Position numbers and translations under genes: made by a program
Notes under the pieces: generated by a model
What the model was told of the DNA's origin: nothing
Database searches by the model: none
What the model saw: the letters and a program-made list of their open reading frames with translations, nothing else
Assembly: GCF_001951155.1 (NCBI RefSeq)
Contig: NZ_CP016359.1
Coordinates: 1 to 64,000 of the forward strand
Direction: 5' to 3'
DNA from: Christiangramia flava JLT2011
Lineage (GTDB): Bacteria; Bacteroidota; Bacteroidia; Flavobacteriales; Flavobacteriaceae
Length of the DNA: 64,000 nucleotides
Part shown: in pieces, positions 37,508 through 46,075 of the stretch
Position numbering within the stretch: position 1 is the stretch's first letter
How the letters are laid out: each line of letters opens with the position of its first letter

Positions 37508-38574
37508 AGTTCTTTTTTTGGTTGGATACTTCTTTCGTACAAACTTGTAAATGCGCGCACCATCTGGATGTTTCCGCAGAAATTCAGCGCTCTTTCCCGG
37601 CAGGCAACTCGTGAAATTTCGGTACAGGCATGCAGTGCCTTCGCCATACTGTTTACATCGGCCTCCGGCAACAGGATGCCACATTCTTCTGTGAGGATTT
37701 CTGGTGCAGCGCCCTTGTCCCAGCTTATGACCGGCGTTCCTGCCGCCAGTGACTCCGCGATTGCCAGTCCGTAAGGTTCTTCCCAGACACTCGTGAATAA
37801 GAAAGCTCGGGCATCATTCAGCAAAATATTGAGTTCCTGTTGATCTACATGTCCGATAAAATGAACGATTTCCGGGTATTTTTCCAGGTGCGGCCGAATC
37901 ATTTCCTCGAAATACTCATTCCCCTCGCCGGGTCCGGCCAGGACAATAGGCAATTGAGCCAAAATCGCTGCTTCTATGGCAAGGTGTGGCGCTTTTTCCT
38001 TGCAAAATCTTCCGTACCAGATACAGTATTTACCACTATTGCCTGGTGAAAACTGCCATTTTTCAATATCGATTCCATTATAGACCACTTTTGGCTTCGG
38101 AATATATGCGGAATAATAATTTGACAGGTTTTCGCTCACGGCGGTGAATTGCTGATTTAGGTTTGCTCTAACACAATGGAGCGCCAGCTTAATCTCAGGA
38201 AAGGCTGGTGTATGCAGCGAGGTAATAAAGGGCGTTTGCAATTCATTTCCCAAAATGATCGGAAGATGATGAAGGGAATGATTGTGAACCAAGTCGAATT
38301 TCAGATCATCAATTTCCCGGAAGATTCTGGCGTATGCCACTTCTGCAAGCCTTTCTTCCAGATCTCCTTCGATCTGCAGTTGTTCCGGAGAAAATCCGGC
38401 ATAAGACTCCAGACTCCTTAAATTCTGACAATCTGATCCTTCCCTGGCAAAAACGGTAATGTCATGTCCTTCATTTTCCAATTCTTTAACCAGATGATGA
38501 GTGATCATCTCCAGTCCGCCGGCATAAGGTTCCCTTAACGGAAAACGAAAATGTGCAATAATCCCAATCTTCAT
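37501..38574 (-). CDS. Family 4 glycosyltransferase
   Basis: The 357-aa retaining GT-B enzyme has the N-terminal loop FPLREPYAGGLEMITHHLV, VYNGID in the linker, the donor motif TSVWEEPYGLAIAESLAAGT (EX7E type) and WYGRFCKEKAPHLAIEA. It most likely transfers a hexose from a nucleotide sugar. It overlaps both neighbours (4 bp with the GT2 synthase, 7 bp with the MurG-like gene). Such tight packing indicates one coordinated pathway. Confidence 0.9.
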   Translation of the reverse strand: MKIGIIAHFRFPLREPYAGGLEMITHHLVKELENEGHDITVFAREGSDCQNLRSLESYAGFSPEQLQIEGDLEERLAEVAYARIFREIDDLKFDLVHNHSLHHLPIILGNELQTPFITSLHTPAFPEIKLALHCVRANLNQQFTAVSENLSNYYSAYIPKPKVVYNGIDIEKWQFSPGNSGKYCIWYGRFCKEKAPHLAIEAAILAQLPIVLAGPGEGNEYFEEMIRPHLEKYPEIVHFIGHVDQQELNILLNDARAFLFTSVWEEPYGLAIAESLAAGTPVISWDKGAAPEILTEECGILLPEADVNSMAKALHACTEISRVACRERALNFCGNIQMVRAFTSLYERSIQPKKELC

Positions 38575-40019
38575 GATTTCAATAGTTTGAGCGTGAGACT
38601 TTTTGAGGGCGTCATTTGTTCATTGAGATAAAGGGCCGCATTCAGCAATAAAATTGAATAGATCAAAAAGCTGAAGGCCAGGATAGTATGACTGGTTAAA
38701 AATTGCGAAATGCTGAACAGCAGTAATAGGGCCGGCAGTAAGAAGAATGACCAGTCTAGTAGTTGTTTTCGTTGAAATTTATTGGTGCGAACAAAGGGTT
38801 TTTGCGCTCCAAATAAGGCTTTCCACCAACAGAAAGCGCCTTCCAACAAAAAGGAAATGTGAACCATAAAGGCCCTGCCATTTTTGAAAATGGAATGAAA
38901 CAACAGGAATTTCCCGATCAGAAAAACCCCCATATTCAGGCTGATCAATGCAGAAACTTCGGCAGTAAGATCGGCATCATCGAAAAAAAAGCCAGTCAGG
39001 ACGAGCAAAGTGGAAAGAATGGGAATTCCGAGGAAATTAATCCAAGCCGTGAGTTGCAGCAAACAATCCAGGCGATCTTTCAGCTTCAATGATCTGCACG
39101 CAAGGAGTTCCCGTAAAGACTGAATATTTCCAAACATCCAGCGAACGCGCTGTTTCCGAATATCTTCCGTATTGGTAGGCATAAGACCAAAACCAATCTG
39201 CTCATTCACGAACAAGGTTTGAAAACCGGCTTCTCGAAAAGCGATTCCCAGGCTGGCATCTTCAGTAATGCTCTGGGATTTCCAGCCGCCAAGTTTTTCC
39301 AGGGCAGACCGTTGCATTAAAGTTAGCGTTCCAGTGGCAAGCGCATTCCCGTCAGAATTACTTCCGGAAGAAAAGACTTCAAAATAATGTGCATATTCTT
39401 CATTCAAGGCCTGGTTCCATCCGGAAACATTCCGGTAGGCCTGCGGAAATTGAACAAGTTGTGCTTTATTGAGAATTGCCTGGTTCACGGCCTTGCGAAT
39501 GGCTTTCCGGGAAACACAATAATCGGCATCTAGAACAAAAATATAATCGGCTTCTTCGGAAGTAATTTTCAGAGCTTCATTTAAAGCACCGGCCTTAAAA
39601 CCGCCTAATTGGTCAAAATGCTGAAACCGGATGTTGCTGAAGCGCTCACAATAATCGGAAACCGGTTTCCAGGTATGCGTTTTTCGGGTATTATTGTCAA
39701 TGACGATGATTTCAAAATTGGGATAATCATTTTGCTGAATGCATTTTAGCGTCTGGATCACCAGAGAAGGCGGCTCATTATAACAGGGCACATGTACCGA
39801 AACATTTGGTGACCCGCTATTTTTTCCTTTCCTGCTTTGACGGCCGATCCTGGAACGCAGTCTGAACTGGCCCAAAAGATGAAAGATGATCGCCAGAAGG
39901 TTCATCAGAAGCAGAATTTTTAGGGTTTTAGGGCTAATCAGCGTTAGAACGATCAATCCCAAAAATCCCAATAATACACCCGCGTTATTTTTCAATAATT
40001 CTCGCATCAATAGCCTCAA
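38571..40019 (-). CDS. Membrane-embedded processive family 2 glycosyltransferase
   Basis: The 482-aa protein resembles cellulose-synthase-like and hyaluronan-synthase-like enzymes. It has two N-terminal helices (about 14-50) and a GT2 domain with D108 (VIDNN), DAD at 164-166, TED at 252-254 and QRVRW at 290-294, the Q/RxxRW motif of processive synthases. Four or five C-terminal helices follow. It would polymerise or elongate a sugar at the inner membrane. It is the first gene of the operon; starts at 40019 or 40007 (MREL) are possible. It is divergent from the AraC-type regulator, with 177 bp between starts. Confidence 0.9.
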   Translation of the reverse strand: MRLLMRELLKNNAGVLLGFLGLIVLTLISPKTLKILLLMNLLAIIFHLLGQFRLRSRIGRQSRKGKNSGSPNVSVHVPCYNEPPSLVIQTLKCIQQNDYPNFEIIVIDNNTRKTHTWKPVSDYCERFSNIRFQHFDQLGGFKAGALNEALKITSEEADYIFVLDADYCVSRKAIRKAVNQAILNKAQLVQFPQAYRNVSGWNQALNEEYAHYFEVFSSGSNSDGNALATGTLTLMQRSALEKLGGWKSQSITEDASLGIAFREAGFQTLFVNEQIGFGLMPTNTEDIRKQRVRWMFGNIQSLRELLACRSLKLKDRLDCLLQLTAWINFLGIPILSTLLVLTGFFFDDADLTAEVSALISLNMGVFLIGKFLLFHSIFKNGRAFMVHISFLLEGAFCWWKALFGAQKPFVRTNKFQRKQLLDWSFFLLPALLLLFSISQFLTSHTILAFSFLIYSILLLNAALYLNEQMTPSKSLTLKLLKS

Positions 40020-40196
40020 TTTTTCAGCAAATTGCTCAATTAAAATGCGAATCGGTGCTGTATTAAATAGCCCATTAACGCAATCCGTACTTTTAATAAA
40101 AGTTTAACCAGATACGAGGAGTTTCAGGAATGAAAAATTTAAGTTTTATAGTAATTTTAATTTTTTTTGCAAAAATTCTTAAAAACATCACAATTT

Positions 40197-41246
40197 ATGC
40201 AGCATTACTATCTCGAACTCAAGGAGGTTGACGATTTTATACCCGCTCTTGCCGAACATTTTGGCATTGGGTATAAGAACGAGTTGGGGGAATATGCGCT
40301 GCACGTACCCAAAGATTTGGGTAAAGGAAAATTAAATTGCATCAATTTCCCCAATGGCATTGGATTGTATTGGTTTGATTGTACGTTTTTAAGGGATACG
40401 AAAATCCAGATTTTTCATCCCAATGTGACTCCGCTTCGGCTGATCTATTGTGTGAACGGAGAACTTTCATCACATTTCAACAACCAGGCAGAAACCTTTA
40501 GTATTAAAGGTCACGAACACCTGATTGCTGCTCCGCGGGCAGACGAAGTGCACAGTCTTATTTTCAACGCCAATACAAAAGTAGACATTTGTTATCTCGA
40601 GATCGACAGGAAGAAATTCAAGCACTATCTTTCTTTCGATATTGAAGAACTGGAGCCCATTTATTACAAGATCTTTAGTGACATACAGGCTACCAATCAG
40701 GTTTGCGACAAGGGCAGCTATGGTTTCCGCACTTTTGATGTCATTAAACAGATCAAGAATTGCGAAGAAATTAAATTTCCAAGGATTAATTTTATGGGGG
40801 CCAAATCGCTCGAGATCCTTTCTTACATGCTCACTCGTTTTAGCAAAAATCAGGATCAGGAACAATACAAATACCTGAAACGCAAAGATCTTAAAGCCAT
40901 TGAAAACGCAGTAGAATACATTGGCAACAACCTGTCCACGGTTGGAACGGTTGATGAAATTGCGAAGGAAGTAAACCTGAACGTGAACAAACTCCAGGAA
41001 GGTTTCCAGGCGATCTATGGGCAAACCGTCAATTCGTATATCCGCGATGTGCGGTTAACGAAAGCTTTGAATCTACTGAGCACAGGAGAAAAAAATGTTT
41101 CGGAAGTCGTTTACGAGCTGGGGCTCAGCAGCCGAAGTTACTTCTCCAAGATCTTCAAAAAGAAATACGGAATATCCCCCAGCAGGATCATTTCCAACCA
41201 GGCAAATTATGTAGAGCATATCGAAAATAAGACCGATAAAGTCTAA
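40197..41246 (+). CDS. AraC family transcriptional regulator (first of a paralogous pair)
   Basis: The 349-aa regulator has an N-terminal sensing domain of about 230 residues (YYLELKEVDDFIPALAEHF; INFPNGIGLYWFDCTF) and a C-terminal AraC double HTH (about 245-345: VGTVDEIAKEVNLNVNKLQ; VYELGLSSRSYFSKIFKKKY). The start is set at ATG 40197 by alignment with the paralogue at 48732; a TTG 30 bp upstream is less likely. It is divergent from the glycosyltransferase operon and lies upstream of the GH13 gene, so either could be its target. Confidence 0.9.
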   Translation: MQHYYLELKEVDDFIPALAEHFGIGYKNELGEYALHVPKDLGKGKLNCINFPNGIGLYWFDCTFLRDTKIQIFHPNVTPLRLIYCVNGELSSHFNNQAETFSIKGHEHLIAAPRADEVHSLIFNANTKVDICYLEIDRKKFKHYLSFDIEELEPIYYKIFSDIQATNQVCDKGSYGFRTFDVIKQIKNCEEIKFPRINFMGAKSLEILSYMLTRFSKNQDQEQYKYLKRKDLKAIENAVEYIGNNLSTVGTVDEIAKEVNLNVNKLQEGFQAIYGQTVNSYIRDVRLTKALNLLSTGEKNVSEVVYELGLSSRSYFSKIFKKKYGISPSRIISNQANYVEHIENKTDKV

Positions 41247-41263
41247 TATTGCTACAATTTCTG

Positions 41264-41288
41264 AAACCGGCAGGCGCCGGTTTTTTTG
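41264..41288 (+). terminator. Terminator after the AraC-type gene
   Basis: The stem AAACCGGC/GCCGGTTT with a 4-base loop is followed by TTTTTG. Confidence 0.85.
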
Positions 41289-41364
41289 TTTAGTTAATTA
41301 TCTCACAAATAAAATCTTAGCATTTCTTCAGCAGCTACTTTTAAATAAAAAAACTGTAATTGCT

Positions 41365-43152
41365 ATGGAAAAGGAACTCGTGAAAACGGTGGCGCCTTCC
41401 GCAGGGATGGGCGCGATTCTGGAAGAAGGTCAAACCACTTTTCGTGTATGGGCACCGAACGCCAACGCGGTCGCCGTGGTGGGTGATTTTAATGGCTGGA
41501 AAGCTGACCAGTTAATCCTGGAAAATGAAGGTAACGGTTATTGGAGCGGAATTACTTCGAAAGCTAATGAAGGAGATCAATACAAATACCTCATCCAAAA
41601 TGGGGAACGTTCCTTTTATAAAAATGATCCGTATGCTTTTGAAGTGACCAACAGTGACGGAAATTCTATCATTCGCACCCTGAATTTTGACTGGGAAAAC
41701 GATGCGTTTCAGCTGCCATCATGGAATCAGCTAGTAATCTATGAGCTGCATGTAGGAACTTTCTACCGGCCCGATCCTGGAAAAGTAGGAACATTTGATG
41801 ATGTCATTTCCAAATTACCATATCTCCAGAAACTTGGAATAAATTGCATCGAATTATTGCCGGTAGCCGAATTTGCCGGCGGGATTTCCTGGGGTTACAA
41901 TCCCGCTCACCCCTTTGCAGTCGAACAGGATTATGGCGGTCCAGACGGGTTGTTCCGACTCATAAAGGCGGCACACCATCATGGAATTGGAGTGATAATG
42001 GACGTGGTATATAACCATTTTGGACCATCTGACGTAGACCTTTGGCAGTTTGATGGATGGAGCGAAAATGATAAAGGCGGGATCTATTTTTATAACGACC
42101 ATCGCAGCGATACGCCCTGGGGAAATACCCGCCCTGACTACGGGAGGCCGGAAGTTCGCCAGTATTTACGCGATAACGCCCTGATGTGGATTGAAAAATA
42201 TCATTGTGATGGCCTGCGGATGGATGCTACCTCCTACATTCGTTACGAAGGTGGCGGTTTGGGCCTGGATTCAGAAATTCTGGAAGGGATGATCCTGATG
42301 CGCGACATCAATAATGAACTACATCAAAAATACCCAAATGTGATCACCATTGCTGAAGACCTGAAAAGCCAGAGTATCGTTACCAATCCTATAGATAAAG
42401 GCGGAATTGGTTACGGCACACAATGGGACATGAATTTTGTGCATCCGGTTCGGGAAGTACTCACGAATGTGAATGATCAGGATCGTGACCTGCAAAAGAT
42501 TATTGATGCTTTATGTTATCGATATGAAAATGATGCCTACAGCCGGGTCATCTATACCGAGTCTCACGATGAAGTAGCCAATGGAAAAGCCCGAGTCCCG
42601 GAAGAAATTCAACCCGGCGATGCGGAAAGTGTCTTTGCTAAAAAACGAGCAATTTTAGGAATAGTTCTTTGCCTCACTGCGCCGGGGATACCCATGTTAT
42701 TCCAGGGCCAGGAATTCCTGGAGGACGAATATTTCAAAGATACTGAAGGATTGGACTGGCAAAAATACGAGCGTTTAAAAGGGATTGAACGTATGGTGAC
42801 CGATCTGATCAACTTCAGGAAAGGAGCAGTTCCTGGATTGGAGGCACTATCAGGCCAGCATGTAGAAATTTTGCATACAGATCATGAAAATAAAGTTTTG
42901 GCTTATAAACGTTATAATGAGGAACACCAGTCGGTTTTAATCATTCTGAATTTCAGCTCTCAGGATCTTCAAAATTACGAATTGCAGCTGCAGGAAGACA
43001 ACTGGCAATTGAGATTCAACAGTACCTGGAAAGGATATGATGACAGTTTAAGCGACCTGGAGGTTGCGGCTATGGAAATCGAACAATTAGAAAATAAACT
43101 GGAGGGAAAACTCGACATTCCAGCTTACGGAGCGCTCATTTTTAGTCGGTAG
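41365..43152 (+). CDS. GH13 branching-enzyme-like protein with CBM48
   Basis: The 595-aa protein has an N-terminal CBM48 (TFRVWAPNANAVAVVGDFNG, about 25-110) and a GH13 barrel. Conserved regions are DVVYNHFG, GLRMDATSYI (nucleophile Asp), TIAEDLKS (acid Glu) and YTESHDEVANG (stabilising Asp). The layout is closest to alpha-1,4-glucan branching or malto-oligosyltrehalose-type enzymes. No glgA, glgC or treY lies nearby. It is monocistronic between the terminator at 41264 and the convergent small gene. Signal peptide is absent, so a cytosolic glucan substrate is expected. Confidence 0.85.
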   Translation: MEKELVKTVAPSAGMGAILEEGQTTFRVWAPNANAVAVVGDFNGWKADQLILENEGNGYWSGITSKANEGDQYKYLIQNGERSFYKNDPYAFEVTNSDGNSIIRTLNFDWENDAFQLPSWNQLVIYELHVGTFYRPDPGKVGTFDDVISKLPYLQKLGINCIELLPVAEFAGGISWGYNPAHPFAVEQDYGGPDGLFRLIKAAHHHGIGVIMDVVYNHFGPSDVDLWQFDGWSENDKGGIYFYNDHRSDTPWGNTRPDYGRPEVRQYLRDNALMWIEKYHCDGLRMDATSYIRYEGGGLGLDSEILEGMILMRDINNELHQKYPNVITIAEDLKSQSIVTNPIDKGGIGYGTQWDMNFVHPVREVLTNVNDQDRDLQKIIDALCYRYENDAYSRVIYTESHDEVANGKARVPEEIQPGDAESVFAKKRAILGIVLCLTAPGIPMLFQGQEFLEDEYFKDTEGLDWQKYERLKGIERMVTDLINFRKGAVPGLEALSGQHVEILHTDHENKVLAYKRYNEEHQSVLIILNFSSQDLQNYELQLQEDNWQLRFNSTWKGYDDSLSDLEVAAMEIEQLENKLEGKLDIPAYGALIFSR

Positions 43153-43428
43153 TTAATAAACTTTTTTGGTGCTTTTTCGGTAATTCTTGATGCTGTAATC
43201 GCCACTGAGTTTTCTGTGCCTGGAGGAATACACCCGAAAGTTCCCTGAATTTTTTTTGATAATTTCCAGCAATTCATCGCTGGTATGACCACGAAGATAC
43301 TTTTTACCGGATTCCTGAATGAACCAGCCATCCTGCACGATTAGGTGATCATGAGGGGAAAAAATATTTCCATAAATAGATACCTGATCGAGAATACTTA
43401 TCGCTTCGGGTAGGCTTAACTCTTTCAT
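43153..43428 (-). CDS. Small conserved-looking protein of unknown function
   Basis: The 91-aa basic protein (MKELSLPEAISILDQVSIYG; LIVQDGWFIQESGKKYLRG) is soluble and has no recognisable motif. Its stop codon directly abuts the GH13 stop, so the two genes are convergent without a spacer. The coding look is moderate: it has a good start and no better frame. Function is unknown. Confidence 0.55.
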   Translation of the reverse strand: MKELSLPEAISILDQVSIYGNIFSPHDHLIVQDGWFIQESGKKYLRGHTSDELLEIIKKNSGNFRVYSSRHRKLSGDYSIKNYRKSTKKVY

Positions 43429-43623
43429 GATATCTTATTCAAATTCAATGAAATATAAACATTTCAGCAAGGCGATGATGTTAAAATTTAAGTTTTCTTT
43501 AGCATTATTTTGTGCTTTTCAATAACCACGCATGCTGCGACTTGCAGCAGATATAGATTATTACAATTCCCAATTTCGAGATCGCATGGCATTTAGCCTT
43601 ATTTTTGTCCTTCAGAAAAAAAT

Positions 43624-44640
43624 ATGCAGCAGAAAGTAGATTTTTCCGTTTTGGAACTGGCAGTAGTAGGTGAAGGGATTTCCCTGCAAAAAGTTTTTCA
43701 GAATAGTCTGGAATTGGCAAATCTCGCCGAAAGTCTTGGGTATACCCGCTTCTGGTTGGCCGAACATCATAATATGAAAAGTATTGCCAGCTCGGCCACA
43801 GCTATATTGATTGATTATATCGCTAACGGAACCAAAAGTATTCGCGTGGGATCGGGTGGAATCATGTTGCCTAACCATTCGCCGCTTATCGTAGCTGAAC
43901 AATTCGGGACGCTGGGCGCACTTTATCCGGGAAGAATTGACCTTGGCCTAGGAAGAGCTCCTGGGACCGATCAAATCACCGCGCAGGCGATTCGATCAGA
44001 TCGCATGAATTCAGTTTATCAATTTCCGCACGAAATAGAGGAAATCCGGAGGTATTTTACCAATACCAGGGAAACCACGAAAGTCCGGGCAACGGTAGCT
44101 GAAGGTGTGGAAATGCCTTTTTACATTCTGGGTTCGAGTACCGATAGTGCACACCTTGCCGCTGCTAAAGGCCTGCCGTATGTGTTCGCCAGTCATTTTG
44201 CACCAAATCAGCTTTTTCAGGCTCTTGAGATCTACCGGTCAGAATTTCAGCCTTCGGAATATCTTTCGGAACCTTATACGATCGCGGGGATTAACGTCAT
44301 TGTTGCTGATACGGATGCAGAGGCAGAAAGACTCTCTACCAGTTCTCTGCGCATGATTCTAGGAGTTCTTTCTCAAAATCCTGATTACCTGCAGGAACCG
44401 GAAGATTTTAATGAAGATTACGCTTATCTGAAGATGCAGCCCGCAGTTCAGCAAATGATGAAATACGCCTTCTTCGGAAGTCCGGCTAGCGTGCGTGACA
44501 AAACCGAAGCTTTCCTGAAGGATACCGGTGTTAATGAACTGATAGTAACTTCTCACATTTATCATCAGGAAGACCGCCTGAAATCCTATCGCCTTTTTGC
44601 TGAAATTATGAAAGAAATCAATGCGGTTCCTGCATCCTAG
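43624..44640 (+). CDS. Luciferase-like flavin-dependent oxidoreductase (LLM class)
   Basis: The 338-aa TIM-barrel protein belongs to the bacterial-luciferase-like group. Seen are FWLAEHHNMKSIASSATAIL, then IRVGSGGIMLPNHSPLIVAEQFGTL and RIDLGLGRAPGTD. The subgroup is often annotated MsnO8-like or alkane-monooxygenase-like. It should use reduced flavin supplied by a separate reductase; the substrate is unknown. TATTTTTG at 43600-43607 may be its -7 box. It appears monocistronic and is convergent with the esterase gene. Confidence 0.88.
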   Translation: MQQKVDFSVLELAVVGEGISLQKVFQNSLELANLAESLGYTRFWLAEHHNMKSIASSATAILIDYIANGTKSIRVGSGGIMLPNHSPLIVAEQFGTLGALYPGRIDLGLGRAPGTDQITAQAIRSDRMNSVYQFPHEIEEIRRYFTNTRETTKVRATVAEGVEMPFYILGSSTDSAHLAAAKGLPYVFASHFAPNQLFQALEIYRSEFQPSEYLSEPYTIAGINVIVADTDAEAERLSTSSLRMILGVLSQNPDYLQEPEDFNEDYAYLKMQPAVQQMMKYAFFGSPASVRDKTEAFLKDTGVNELIVTSHIYHQEDRLKSYRLFAEIMKEINAVPAS

Positions 44641-44650
44641 TTTGCTATTC

Positions 44651-45352
44651 TTATTCTGAAATGACCTCACGAAGAATTTCCCACACATTTCGGGCGACAA
44701 TTTTCTGTCCTTCCGCGGTGGGATGAATGCCATCACCCTGGTTTAGGTCAGGTTTTCCGGCTACGTCTTCTAACAAAAACGGAATGAGGTAAAGGTCATT
44801 TTTTTCTGCCAGGGAAGGATAAATCTCTTTAAATTCAGCAGTATATTCTCTGCCAATATTTGGAGGTAATTGCATCCCTGCAAGGATAATGTTGGTTTCA
44901 GGATCCTTTTGCCGAACCTTGTCAATGATCGACTGGAGATTTTTTCGGGTTTCGTCCAGCGGTACCCCCCGCAGACCATCGTTAGCGCCAAGTTCCAGTA
45001 TGAAAATGGAAACCGGCTGTTTTAATATCCAATCCAAGCGGCCGAGCCCGCCAGCTGTGGTTTCGCCACTTAAACCTGCGTTGATGACCTTATAATCGAG
45101 GTTCAAAGAATCTAATTTCTGCTGTATCAAAGCCGGGAAAGCTTCGTCTGAATCCAATCCGTAACCGGCGGTGAGGCTATTCCCGTAGAAAAGTATGTTT
45201 TTTACTGAATCCTTTACTGCTGCTGAATTTTCCCAAGACTGGATCTTTTCCGAAGATGGTTCCGTAGCTTTTTGTGTTTCATTTTTACAGGAATTACAAA
45301 AAACTAGAAAAGCGAAAAGGAATGTGAATCGAAACGTCCGGAAACTGGTCAT
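44651..45352 (-). CDS. SGNH/GDSL esterase (TesA/arylesterase type)
   Basis: The 233-aa protein starts at 45352 with MTSFRTFRFTFLFAFLVFCN and a cysteine in SCKNE, so it is exported and perhaps a lipoprotein. ATGs at 45364 and 45385 give longer forms. Catalytic blocks are FYGNSLTAGYG (Ser), ELGANDGLRG (Asn) and GDGIHPTAEG (Asp/His). It is divergent from an ABC ATPase-permease pair that matches YbbA-YbbP, the same trio seen in E. coli as tesA-ybbA-ybbP. It may act on acyl or lysophospholipid esters in the periplasm. Confidence 0.9.
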   Translation of the reverse strand: MTSFRTFRFTFLFAFLVFCNSCKNETQKATEPSSEKIQSWENSAAVKDSVKNILFYGNSLTAGYGLDSDEAFPALIQQKLDSLNLDYKVINAGLSGETTAGGLGRLDWILKQPVSIFILELGANDGLRGVPLDETRKNLQSIIDKVRQKDPETNIILAGMQLPPNIGREYTAEFKEIYPSLAEKNDLYLIPFLLEDVAGKPDLNQGDGIHPTAEGQKIVARNVWEILREVISE

Positions 45353-45394
45353 AATTGAAATCATTTTTATAATTTGTGGTATCACGAAATTGCT

Positions 45395-46075
45395 ATGTCA
45401 AATATATTAAACGTTCAAAACCTACAGAAGGTTTATTCTGGAGGTAACAGGGAGTTAACAATTTTACACGATCTCACATTTGAGGTCAAAAAAGGCGAAG
45501 TTTTTAGTATTGTTGGACCTTCCGGAAGCGGAAAAACCACGCTGCTAGGCCTGTGTGCCGGGCTGGATGAGGCTAGCTCCGGAAAGGTAGAACTTTGCGG
45601 TGAAGAGTTAACCCGGTTAACAGAGGACGAGCGAGCCCGCCTTCGGAACAGGAAAACAGGATTTGTTTTCCAGGATTTCCAGCTTTTACCCACACTAACA
45701 GCTATTGAAAATGTAGCTATACCACTGGAACTGCAGGCAGAAAAAGCTGCTTTTGAAAGATCGAAGATGCTATTGGAAAAGGTGGGCCTCGGCGACCGCA
45801 TCCACCACTACCCTTCTCAGCTTTCTGGCGGGGAGCAACAACGTGTGGCGCTGGCCCGGGCTTTTGTGAACGAACCCGAAATACTTTTTGCCGACGAACC
45901 TACTGGAAATCTGGACGAAGAAACCGGGGAAAAGATCATTCAACTGCTTTTTGAACTCAATAAAGAACACGGCACTACGCTGGTGATCGTTACGCACGAT
46001 ATGGAACTCGCCAAATTGTCTAATCGGGTACTTCGTCTCAAAGGCGGCCGAATCCTGGAAAGTGAAATTTCATAA
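45395..46075 (+). CDS. ABC transporter ATP-binding protein (YbbA/LolD type)
   Basis: The 226-aa ATPase has Walker [12 protein letters not shown], signature [14 protein letters not shown], and Walker [13 protein letters not shown], as in LolD/MacB-type exporters. ATG 45395 gives the normal family start ([17 protein letters not shown]); an upstream in-frame ATG at 45374 lies in the divergent promoter region. It overlaps the permease by one base (TAATG), so the two form one complex. A role in lipid or lipoprotein handling is inferred from the esterase neighbour. Confidence 0.93.
   Translation: MSNILNVQNLQKVYSGGNRELTILHDLTFEVKKGEVFSIVGPSGSGKTTLLGLCAGLDEASSGKVELCGEELTRLTEDERARLRNRKTGFVFQDFQLLPTLTAIENVAIPLELQAEKAAFERSKMLLEKVGLGDRIHHYPSQLSGGEQQRVALARAFVNEPEILFADEPTGNLDEETGEKIIQLLFELNKEHGTTLVIVTHDMELAKLSNRVLRLKGGRILESEIS

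Noticed and set aside
37508-37684. N-terminal extension of the MurG-like protein
   Set aside because: It lies within the GT4 gene in another frame, and the GT-B start motif begins only at 37507.
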